A DNA stretch of 5,457 nt from Leptospiraceae bacterium (GTDB taxonomy: Bacteria > Spirochaetota > Leptospiria > Leptospirales > Leptonemataceae). A program made the position numbers and the translations under genes. The stretch is from the NCBI GenBank assembly GCA_020440935.1, contig JAGRNC010000196.1, positions 1 to 5,457 on the forward strand. The letters run 5' to 3'. Below, piece by piece: positions 1 through 5,457 of this stretch. How positions within the stretch are numbered: position 1 is the first letter of the stretch; every line of letters begins with the position of its first letter. The notes beneath the pieces are model-generated. The model searched no databases, was not told where the DNA came from, and worked only from the letters and a program-made list of their open reading frames with translations.

Positions 1-1998
1 TAAGAATGCGATTGATTTTCTGATGTTAGCAACAATGTGTCGCCCCCCTTCTACGCCTCGAACTATGGTGGCAAAGTTGTCGTCGGCCAAAACCATTCCC
101 GCGGCTTCGCGAGCAACCGCACTACCCGATCCCATCGCAATGCCAATATCGGCCTGCCGCAGTGCAGGCGCATCATTCACACCATCGCCGGTCATGGCCA
201 CAGTACGATTTCTGCTTTGCCATGCACGGACAATGCGAAGTTTATGTTCGGGACTGACGCGGGCATAGACCGCCACATCCTCGACAATTTCCGAGAGTTC
301 GCTGTCCTCCATCGTTTCCAAATCGATCCCCCGCAAGCTCCGCGAATCCGAACGCCAGATGCCCAGTTGATGAGCGATAGACTGCGCCGTTTCCAGTTGA
401 TCGCCGGTAATCATTACGGGTTGGATTCCAGCCTGGATACAGGTCTGTACGGCCTCCATGGCCTCCGGCCGAGGAGGATCCTCCAGAGCGCATAAACCAA
501 GAAATACAAGATTATCTTCCGATAGATCTTCGACGGATTGCTCCCCCATTCGATAGGCAAAAGCCAGCACGCGCCTGGCCTGGGCGGAAAAATGCTCAAC
601 CTGGGCTTGAATCTTTTGAATCGTTTCGGGCTGGATAGCACGCGTCTTTCCGTGGTCGCTATAATAGGCGCAATGATCCAGGATTACATCCGGAGCTCCT
701 TTTACAAACATCATAGATCGGTCGTCAACCAGGTGCACAGTGGACATCCGCTTGCGCTGCGAATCGAATGCAATCTCTCCAGTGCGAGGCCAATCACTCT
801 GCATGCGCGAAGGGTTAAAACCGGCATCCCGGGCAAAGGCTACCAATGCCGTTTCGGTCGGATCGCCTACGATTTCCTCATTATGTACGTTCGCATCGTT
901 ACATAGAACCATGCACTGGATGAGGGGGTCGGCCTCCGTAAAGATGGACTCTGCGGCTTTCTGGGTGGCGCGATCAAGAGTGAATACTTCCTGCACAGTC
1001 ATACGATTCTGGGTCAGCGTTCCTGTTTTGTCCGAGCAAATAACTCCAACGCTTCCCAGAGCTTCCACGGCGGGAAGCTGACGGATAATTACATTCTTTC
1101 GCGTCATCCGGGCGGTGCCTATGGCCAGCGAGATGGTTACGATGGAGGCCAGCGCTTCCGGGACCGCCGCCACGGCCAGGGCCAGGGCAAACAGGAAGGA
1201 TTGCACCACCGATTGGTTTCGGAGTACCGCGATGGCAAATACGAGGGCACAAATTAATAAGATGCTTATGGTCAGTTTCCGACCAAAATCGTCCAGTCTC
1301 CGCTGAATGGGTGTCTTGCGCTCCGGCACTCGCTCCAGCATCGCGGCGATTTGCCCGGTTTCCGTTTGCATCCCGGTGGAGGTCACGACCACGCGGCCCC
1401 GGCCAGCGGTCACATGCGAACCGCCATACAGCATGTTTTCGCGCTCATGAAGTTGGGCTGCGACCTCCAGCACTATGTCTTCGCGCTTGTTTACGGAGGT
1501 AGATTCTCCCGTAAGCGCGCTTTCGGAGACCTGCAAACCATGAGCTTCGATGATTCTTCCATCGGCGCAGACCAGATCGCCGGCTTCAACGTCGAGTATA
1601 TCTCCTACAGTTACCTCGGCTGTGGGGATCTCTCGGCGCACTCCGTCCCGGACTACTCGGGCCACCGGCGATGCCATCTTCTTTAACGCTTCCAGCGATG
1701 CCTGGGCTTTCCACTTTTGATAGGTTCCCAGAATACTATTGAGCGCCAACACCACATAAATGGTAATCCCGCTACGCAATTCGCCCAGAAAGACCGAGAG
1801 AAGCGCGGCAGCCAGAAGTAGAATGACAATGAAATCCTTAAACTGCGAGAGGAACATGGACAAAAGCCCTTCCCCTTCTCTGGATTGGATTTCGTTCTTT
1901 CCGGTTCGCGCAAGCCTTTGATGCGCTTCTTCGGCACTCAATCCATCCGGACTGGAATTCGTATTGCGCAACGCTTCATCAATCTGCAAATGATGCAT
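1..1998 (-). CDS. Calcium-type cation-transporting P-type ATPase (P2 class), partial: C-terminus beyond the left edge
   Basis: ATP-driven cation pump of the inner membrane, most like bacterial Ca2+-ATPases of the SERCA/PMR1 type. The frame is open from the ATG at 1998 to base 1, giving 666 codons. About 200-250 further residues (M5-M10) should lie outside. Seen in order: an N-terminal cation-ATPase domain; M1/M2 around residues 51-92; the actuator-domain TGES at 163-166; M3/M4 at about 243-295, with the PEAL ion-site motif at 280-283 (its Glu matches the SERCA M4 calcium ligand); the phosphorylation motif DKTGT at 323-327; the nucleotide-domain KGAP at 433-436; and TGD (531-533) and TGDGVND (603-609) of the P domain. 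The start is supported by GGGAG seven bases upstream and by family-like N-terminal length. Ca2+ specificity is an inference, because the M5/M6 ligands are not in the window. The hinge after GIAMG (618-622) reads SGSAVAREA, one residue shorter than the usual ITGTEVAKEA form. It lies in the same direction as the sigma-factor gene, about 140 bp downstream of it. Confidence 0.93.
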   Translation of the reverse strand, partial: MHHLQIDEALRNTNSSPDGLSAEEAHQRLARTGKNEIQSREGEGLLSMFLSQFKDFIVILLLAAALLSVFLGELRSGITIYVVLALNSILGTYQKWKAQASLEALKKMASPVARVVRDGVRREIPTAEVTVGDILDVEAGDLVCADGRIIEAHGLQVSESALTGESTSVNKREDIVLEVAAQLHERENMLYGGSHVTAGRGRVVVTSTGMQTETGQIAAMLERVPERKTPIQRRLDDFGRKLTISILLICALVFAIAVLRNQSVVQSFLFALALAVAAVPEALASIVTISLAIGTARMTRKNVIIRQLPAVEALGSVGVICSDKTGTLTQNRMTVQEVFTLDRATQKAAESIFTEADPLIQCMVLCNDANVHNEEIVGDPTETALVAFARDAGFNPSRMQSDWPRTGEIAFDSQRKRMSTVHLVDDRSMMFVKGAPDVILDHCAYYSDHGKTRAIQPETIQKIQAQVEHFSAQARRVLAFAYRMGEQSVEDLSEDNLVFLGLCALEDPPRPEAMEAVQTCIQAGIQPVMITGDQLETAQSIAHQLGIWRSDSRSLRGIDLETMEDSELSEIVEDVAVYARVSPEHKLRIVRAWQSRNRTVAMTGDGVNDAPALRQADIGIAMGSGSAVAREAAGMVLADDNFATIVRGVEGGRHIVANIRKSIAFL

Positions 1999-2005
1999 CC
2001 AATCG

Positions 2006-2010
2006 CTCCC
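2006..2010 (-). promoter_or_regulatory. Ribosome binding site of the P-type ATPase gene
   Basis: On the minus strand GGGAG lies seven bases before the ATG at 1998. This good Shine-Dalgarno match at normal spacing fixes the start of the ATPase and suggests it is translated independently of the upstream sigma-factor gene. Confidence 0.7.
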
Positions 2011-2140
2011 GGAGCAAAGCTAGTATGATTGCACTTCCACAAAAGCCTTTTTCCGGAATTCGCCTGGAGTAAACGATTGATTCGTTGGGTACCGACACAG
2101 GCCGCGATGGAGGCGCAACCGGGACTCCCTCTGAAGGCGA

Positions 2141-3184
2141 CTATTCGTCCTGGAATTTGTTCGGGTCCCTGTGCCGGGCAAATGGTTTGCCGGTCGAAAA
2201 ATCGTTATCGCCCCGCCGGATCCCGGCTGCGGGATTTCCCTGCATTCGCCGTCCATAACGTAAGTGCATGGCGCGAGCGACCCATTTATAGAAGAAAACC
2301 TTTAGCCGGAGACGCGGGCTTCGGCGAATCCAGGCCTGAATTCTTCGCAATTTTTCCGGATTTCGCACTCCATAGAATCTGTGCAGTTTATCCTCGTTAA
2401 ATTCGAATTGCGACACAGAATTGATTGTACCATCCGATTCGAAAAGAATCAGTCCAGGATCCCGACCGATTTGAACTGGCACTGAAAACCATCCTCCGGC
2501 TTTGGATGAAAGGCCGACAAAGAATTTAGATACATTCAGAGCTCCGAAAACGACTTTTCTGGCGGCTACAATTTTGCCGCCACTGTCGGTGTACATCTGC
2601 ACATCTTCTGTGAGAAGCTGCACCAAAGACTTCAGATCGCCCGCTGCACAGGCGATTTGAAAAGAGGTCAATAGCTCCTTCTTTCGCTTTTCCGGCATGG
2701 CATAGTGCTTGTTCTGCGCCTTTGCCGCTTCTCTGGATCGCTGGGCTATTTTTCGACAGTAATCTTCGCGTTTCCGGACGATTCCAGCAATCTCGGAATA
2801 GTCAAAGTCAAATACGTCGCGCAGCAAGAATACAGCCCTTTCCACTGGAGAGAGGCGCTCCAGAACCAATAGAAATGCAGCACTGGCTGTATCTGCCAGC
2901 GCCAGGCTTTCTTCGAATCCGTCGATCATGGGCTCCGGAAGCCACGGTCCGGGATAGCTTCGCTTTCTTTCATAGGCCGAGCGTTTCTGATCGATGGCCA
3001 GTCTCGTCAGGATGGTAACCAGAAGTGCCCTGGGATTTCTGGTTAACGTCAGGTCCTGACGGGTAAATTTCAAGTAGGCATCTTGTAAGAGATCTTCCGC
3101 ATCGTCGGCGCTGCCCATCATTCTGTATCCGATGGAAAAGAGCAGCCCGCGATGAATCTGGAAGATTTTTAGATGATCATTCAT
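2141..3184 (-). CDS. ECF41-family RNA polymerase sigma factor with fused SnoaL-like regulatory domain and basic C-terminal tail
   Basis: Alternative sigma factor that directs RNA polymerase to its own promoter class; 347 residues. Region 2 is at about 5-75, with the core-binding stretch DAEDLLQDAY at 28-37. The linker motif WLPEP (81-85) is diagnostic of ECF41. Region 4 is at about 105-155 (LSPVERAVFLLRDVF). A SnoaL-like domain follows at about 165-280, with DSGGK (200-204) and NPEKL (275-279), variants of the family's DGGGK and NPDKL signatures. Known of the family: there is no separate anti-sigma factor, and the C-terminal domain controls activity. The ATG at 3184 was chosen because it overlaps the stop of the upstream gene as ATGA and gives the family-like N-terminus; no clear ribosome site precedes it, as expected for translational coupling. 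An in-frame ATG at 3265 lies inside the neighbouring gene and would add 27 non-family residues. Odd: residues 280-347 extend past NPEKL and are very basic. The stop is TAG at 2143-2141. Confidence 0.93.
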   Translation of the reverse strand: MNDHLKIFQIHRGLLFSIGYRMMGSADDAEDLLQDAYLKFTRQDLTLTRNPRALLVTILTRLAIDQKRSAYERKRSYPGPWLPEPMIDGFEESLALADTASAAFLLVLERLSPVERAVFLLRDVFDFDYSEIAGIVRKREDYCRKIAQRSREAAKAQNKHYAMPEKRKKELLTSFQIACAAGDLKSLVQLLTEDVQMYTDSGGKIVAARKVVFGALNVSKFFVGLSSKAGGWFSVPVQIGRDPGLILFESDGTINSVSQFEFNEDKLHRFYGVRNPEKLRRIQAWIRRSPRLRLKVFFYKWVARAMHLRYGRRMQGNPAAGIRRGDNDFSTGKPFARHRDPNKFQDE

Positions 3185-3726
3185 TGTGCGGCCAATGCCA
3201 GGCGATCGGACTCGATACTGAATGTTAATGACAGATGATTGTAGTAGCATTCGGCCGCAATGCACCAGCCAATGTCTACCAGCTCAGTATCTGTAAAAGT
3301 GGCCTTCATGGAATGAATAAGATCGTCGCCTACGCTTCCTTTCATTCTATGTTCAATAAAAGCAAGGATTAAGCTTTCGCGCTCGCTAAATTCCGGCCCA
3401 TCGAACTTACCGTTTACCAGATCCAGAAACTTCTGCCTGGAAAGCTTTTTTTGAAATGCCTGTGCCAGCGCCATGTCTCCACAAAAAGAGCATCCATTTT
3501 GTAGGGATACTCCCAGTTTAATCAGCAGCTTTTCCGATTCGCTCAACCTTATGCGTCGGCTGAGTATCCTCTCGATTTTCAGTGAGAATCCCATCAATGC
3601 GTCGTTGCGTGTATAGAGCAAAGGTAGAGGAGAGATTACCTTACCAAACATCTTCCTGGAAATCCAGGCAGCGATTCGCATTTTAAGCGTTGCAGGGGCC
3701 AGAGGCTCTAAAAGCGCCGAAGCCAT
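3181..3726 (-). CDS. Carboxymuconolactone decarboxylase / AhpD-like family protein (ECF41 partner)
   Basis: Small all-helical protein of the CMD/AhpD superfamily, 181 residues from the chosen start. The central motif NGCSFCGDMA gives a CxxC pair at Cys79 and Cys82; a C-terminal helix carries CIAAECYYN at about 155-163. The N-terminal part (RIAAWISRKMFGKV, then PLPLLYTRND) resembles the longer CMD-like proteins of unknown substrate. Genes of this family are the commonest partners and targets of ECF41 sigma factors; the exact reaction is unknown, with peroxide or thiol redox chemistry the usual guess. The stop overlaps the sigma-factor start by 4 bp. Start choice: the frame stays open upstream with ATGs at 3750, 3813 and 3936. 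The ECF41-type promoter at 3759-3785 predicts transcription from about 3752, which excludes 3813 and 3936 on that transcript and would leave 3750 almost leaderless, so 3726 is preferred. No strong ribosome site is seen at any candidate. Odd: the Glu and His of the AhpD proton relay appear replaced by Leu67 and Ala86. Confidence 0.88.
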   Translation of the reverse strand: MASALLEPLAPATLKMRIAAWISRKMFGKVISPLPLLYTRNDALMGFSLKIERILSRRIRLSESEKLLIKLGVSLQNGCSFCGDMALAQAFQKKLSRQKFLDLVNGKFDGPEFSERESLILAFIEHRMKGSVGDDLIHSMKATFTDTELVDIGWCIAAECYYNHLSLTFSIESDRLALAAQ

Positions 3727-3758
3727 TACATGATTGTGTTTTATTTCCATGCACAGAA

Positions 3759-3785
3759 GACGCTGCACCCTCTGCCTACGTGACA
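3759..3785 (-). promoter_or_regulatory. ECF41-type promoter of the CMD-sigma factor operon (TGTCACG-N16-CGTC)
   Basis: On the minus strand, TGTCACG (3785-3779) is followed after exactly 16 bases by CGTC (3762-3759). The promoter described for ECF41 sigma factors is, from memory, TGTCACA with a 16-base spacer and CGTC, so the match is 10 of 11 defined positions at the right spacing. It lies just upstream of the CMD gene, where the family's single known target promoter is expected. An A6 tract (minus strand of 3796-3801) sits 10 bases upstream of the -35 element and could act as an UP element. Transcription should start near 3752. Inference: the operon activates itself through its own sigma factor. 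Confidence 0.75.
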
Positions 3786-3821
3786 GGGTCGCGGATTTTT
3801 TCTGCCGTTCCATTACTACCG

Positions 3822-3913
3822 GCCGCTGGAGTGCCGCCGAAGCATTGGCGCTGTCATGCCTGTACGAGCCATATAGTCGCCGTAGTGCAGCCGTAGCCTC
3901 GGCGCTGCCTGGC
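3822..3913. repeat. Imperfect direct repeat with 54-bp offset (3822-3859 and 3876-3913)
   Basis: Comparing the sequence with itself at an offset of 54 gives about 28 matches in 38 positions. The core is GCCGAAGCATTGGCGCTG (3836-3853) against GCCGTAGCCTCGGCGCTG (3890-3907), 15 of 18 identical. The second copy also contains GCCGTAG twice (3879-3885 and 3890-3896). It lies in the GC-rich intergenic region between the CMD gene and lpdA. Its origin is unknown; it looks like an old local duplication. Confidence 0.55.
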
Positions 3914-3930
3914 GGGGCGCTGCCTGGCGG
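3901..3930. repeat. Perfect 15-bp tandem duplication (two copies)
   Basis: GGCGCTGCCTGGCGG occurs at 3901-3915 and again, with no gap and no mismatch, at 3916-3930. The first copy abuts the core of the 54-bp-offset repeat, so the two repeats share the GGCGCTG element. A perfect short duplication of this kind is prone to slippage. Confidence 0.9.
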
Positions 3931-4020
3931 CTTCAAGCTACATAGCCTCCGTGAATCTGCCGGTACGCCTGGGGCCCTCGGACAGGTTTGACTTTACGGC
4001 TGAATGTGCGTCTTTGTAAT

Positions 4021-4025
4021 GGGAG
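4021..4025 (+). promoter_or_regulatory. Ribosome binding site of lpdA
   Basis: GGGAG lies four bases before the ATG at 4030. The spacing is slightly short but usable. It decides between this ATG and an in-frame TTG at 3988, which has no comparable site and would add 14 residues before the FAD-binding strand. Confidence 0.6.
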
Positions 4026-4029
4026 ACCT

Positions 4030-5451
4030 ATGCCAGCGAGTTTTGATGTAGTAGTAATTGGTAGTGGGCCAGGGGGCTATTCGGCAGCTATTCGGGCCAG
4101 TCAACTGGGGCTTCGCTCTGCAATCGTGGAGAAGGAAGCTCTGGGAGGCATCTGTCTGAACTGGGGCTGCATTCCCACCAAGGCATTGTTAGAAAGCGCG
4201 CATTTATTGGAGAAAGTAAAAAAAGGCCGGGACTTTGGTCTGGAGATTGGCGAGGCCACCGCAGCCTTTGACCGAGTGATCGATCGTTCCAGAAATGTGG
4301 CCAATCGAATGTCGCTGGGCGTAGACTATCTAATGAAGAAAAATGAAATCCAGGTCATTCGGGGAACGGCGCGCATCGCCGGGCCAGGAAAGATATCGAT
4401 TGAACCAGCATCCGATGCGCCGGAAGATCAGCCTACAGAAGTGGAAGCAAAGGACATCATTCTTGCCACCGGAGCCCGGGCCCGTCAGTTGCCTGGCCTG
4501 GAATTCGACGGAAAAACGGTGCTCGACTATCGTTCTGCCATGAGCATCAAAGAAAGGCCCGGTTCTCTGGCAGTAATTGGAGCCGGCGCTATCGGTGTAG
4601 AGTTTGCTGATTTTTATCGTTCCATGGGAAGCGAGGTCACCATCTTTGAAATGCTTCCGCAACTGCTCCCTATCGAAGATGCCGAAGTGGCAAGAGCTCT
4701 AACCAAAACTTTTGATAAGCGGGGAATTAAAATAGAAACGGGAATCCAGAGCAGCAAAGTTCAGAAACTGGAAAGCGGCATCAAGATTGATTACACAAAC
4801 AAGAAAGGCGAAGAGCTATCTGGATCTTTCGATGCGGTTCTCGTGGCCATCGGAATCCAGGCAAATACAGAGAACCTGGGCATTGAACTGACAATGGAGA
4901 AAGATCGCATCAAAGTCGATGATCGCTATCGCACAAATGTGCCTGGCATCTATGCTATAGGCGATTGTATACCAGGTCCGGCCCTGGCGCACGTTGCCTC
5001 CCATGAAGCGATTCGCGCGGCAGAAGCAATTTATATTAATCGAAGCAAAAAGGACAACCTGGACTACGAACCGATCAACTACGATATGATTCCTTCTTGC
5101 ACCTACTGCCATCCGGAAGTAGCATCCATCGGAAAAACGGAGCAGCAACTAAAAGACCAGGGAATCGAATACAAGAAAGGCCAATTTCCATTCACCGCCT
5201 CCGGACGCGGCAGGGCCGCCGGAGACATAGACGGATTCTACAAAGTCCTGGTGGGAGCAAAGCATGGGCGGATTCTGGGAGTGCACATCGTGGGCCCCGG
5301 GGCCACAGAAATGATCGCAGAGATGCAGCTTGGCATGGAAGCGGAACTGGTGATTGAGAACTTTGCACGAACTATGCATCCCCATCCTACCCTTTCAGAA
5401 GCGGTGATGGAAGCATCGGGTCAGGTGCTCGGCGAAGCGATTAACATTTAA
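4030..5451 (+). CDS. lpdA: Dihydrolipoyl dehydrogenase (E3 of 2-oxoacid dehydrogenase complexes)
   Basis: Cytoplasmic FAD flavoprotein, 473 residues, a normal full length. It reoxidises the dihydrolipoyl groups of pyruvate and 2-oxoglutarate dehydrogenase complexes, and of the glycine cleavage H protein, passing electrons to NAD+. Seen in order: FAD-binding GSGPGG (11-16); the redox-active disulfide in GGICLNWGC (39-47), Cys42 and Cys47; ATGA (146-149); NAD-binding GAGAIG followed by Glu191 (184-191); the second FAD motif GIYAIGD (306-312); and the dimerisation domain from about 350. The catalytic pair is His452 and Glu457, in HPHPTLSE (450-457). The start at 4030 is supported by GGGAG upstream and by the family-like N-terminus. 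All catalytic residues are present. Small peculiarities are an acidic insertion-like stretch around 126-139, Pro between the two histidines where Ala is common, and CTYC at 357-360. It is transcribed away from the ECF41 module. No E1 or E2 gene is in view, so which complex it serves cannot be told. Confidence 0.97.
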   Translation: MPASFDVVVIGSGPGGYSAAIRASQLGLRSAIVEKEALGGICLNWGCIPTKALLESAHLLEKVKKGRDFGLEIGEATAAFDRVIDRSRNVANRMSLGVDYLMKKNEIQVIRGTARIAGPGKISIEPASDAPEDQPTEVEAKDIILATGARARQLPGLEFDGKTVLDYRSAMSIKERPGSLAVIGAGAIGVEFADFYRSMGSEVTIFEMLPQLLPIEDAEVARALTKTFDKRGIKIETGIQSSKVQKLESGIKIDYTNKKGEELSGSFDAVLVAIGIQANTENLGIELTMEKDRIKVDDRYRTNVPGIYAIGDCIPGPALAHVASHEAIRAAEAIYINRSKKDNLDYEPINYDMIPSCTYCHPEVASIGKTEQQLKDQGIEYKKGQFPFTASGRGRAAGDIDGFYKVLVGAKHGRILGVHIVGPGATEMIAEMQLGMEAELVIENFARTMHPHPTLSEAVMEASGQVLGEAINI

Positions 5452-5457
5452 CATTCA

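Larger units (their letters stand above)
3786..4029. other. Divergent intergenic region, GC-rich and repeat-bearing
   Basis: This stretch separates the ECF41-type promoter from the lpdA start codon. It contains the two repeats listed separately and is visibly richer in G and C (about 3815-3975) than the genes on either side. No convincing second gene, RNA gene or terminator hairpin was seen. The lpdA promoter must lie here or further upstream, but no good pair of -35 and -10 boxes was found: TTGACT at 3988-3993 and TGTAAT at 4015-4020 are 21 bases apart, which is too far. A minus-strand frame in phase with the CMD gene stays open up to an ATG at 3936, encoding an Ala/Pro-rich segment judged non-coding here. 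Confidence 0.6.

Noticed and set aside
37..906. Plus-strand open frames (37-495, 538-906) opposite the ATPase
   Set aside because: They lie antisense to a gene with every P-type ATPase motif intact, and their translations show no recognisable domain.
2072..2086. Hairpin AACGA/TCGTT as a terminator after the sigma gene
   Set aside because: The stem is only 5 bp with a 5-base loop, AT-rich and without a following U-run, so it is too weak for an intrinsic terminator.
2029..2400. Plus-strand open frame overlapping the end of the sigma-factor gene
   Set aside because: It is antisense to the sigma gene's C-terminal part, has no ribosome site or recognisable domain, and the sigma frame is continuous from its conserved motifs to the stop at 2141.
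3836..3850. Hairpin in the intergenic region (CGCC, 8-base loop, GGCG)
   Set aside because: A 4-bp stem is expected by chance in GC-rich DNA, and no T-tract follows.
3727..3936. N-terminal extension of the CMD gene (70 extra residues from the ATG at 3936)
   Set aside because: The extension is Ala/Pro/Arg-rich with short repeats and unlike the family. It spans the ECF41-type promoter, whose transcript would begin downstream of it. Conserved family sequence begins just after the ATG at 3726.
3988..4020. Sigma-70 promoter for lpdA from TTGACT (3988) and TGTAAT (4015)
   Set aside because: The 21-base spacer is too long, and a start of transcription from this -10 would fall at or after the ribosome site. 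At the normal spacing there is no recognisable -10 box.
3988..4029. Longer lpdA from a TTG at 3988
   Set aside because: It adds 14 residues before the FAD-binding strand and has no ribosome site, whereas the ATG at 4030 has GGGAG just upstream and gives the usual N-terminus.

Overview
This is a 5.46-kb piece of a bacterial chromosome of moderate GC content (close to half, by eye). It carries four protein-coding genes in two divergent blocks. No RNA gene, insertion sequence, phage gene or CRISPR array was found. The host cannot be fixed from this sequence. The style of the dihydrolipoyl dehydrogenase and the mid-range GC would fit a Leptospira-like spirochaete, among other groups, but that is only an impression.

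Minus strand, read right to left. A short carboxymuconolactone decarboxylase-type gene (AhpD-like, CxxC motif; 3726 down to 3181) overlaps the next gene by 4 bp (ATGA). That gene is an ECF41-type sigma factor (3184 down to 2141). It has the WLPEP linker and a fused SnoaL-like C-terminal regulatory domain with DSGGK and NPEKL, variants of the DGGGK and NPDKL signatures. Upstream of the pair lies TGTCACG-N16-CGTC (3785 down to 3759), which matches the promoter described for ECF41 sigma factors, so the pair looks like a complete self-activating ECF41 module. The sigma factor also carries an unusual, strongly basic C-terminal tail of about 68 residues. After a gap of about 140 bp comes the first 666 residues of a Ca2+-type P-type ATPase (1998 down to the left edge), which continues outside the window.

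Intergenic region, about 3751-4029. It holds the ECF41-type promoter and a GC-rich stretch with a perfect 15-bp tandem duplication and a diverged repeat with a 54-bp offset. A reading frame stays open through it in phase with the decarboxylase gene, but the promoter position argues that it is not translated as part of that gene.

Plus strand. lpdA (4030-5451) encodes a complete dihydrolipoyl dehydrogenase, the E3 subunit of 2-oxoacid dehydrogenase complexes. It points away from the ECF41 module, and the window ends 6 bp after its stop codon.

Taken together, this looks like a housekeeping gene (lpdA) next to a stress- or redox-type ECF41 regulatory cassette and a cation pump. I see no clearly new multi-gene system. 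The most informative signals are the ECF41-type promoter, the sigma factor's basic tail and the repeat-bearing intergenic region.
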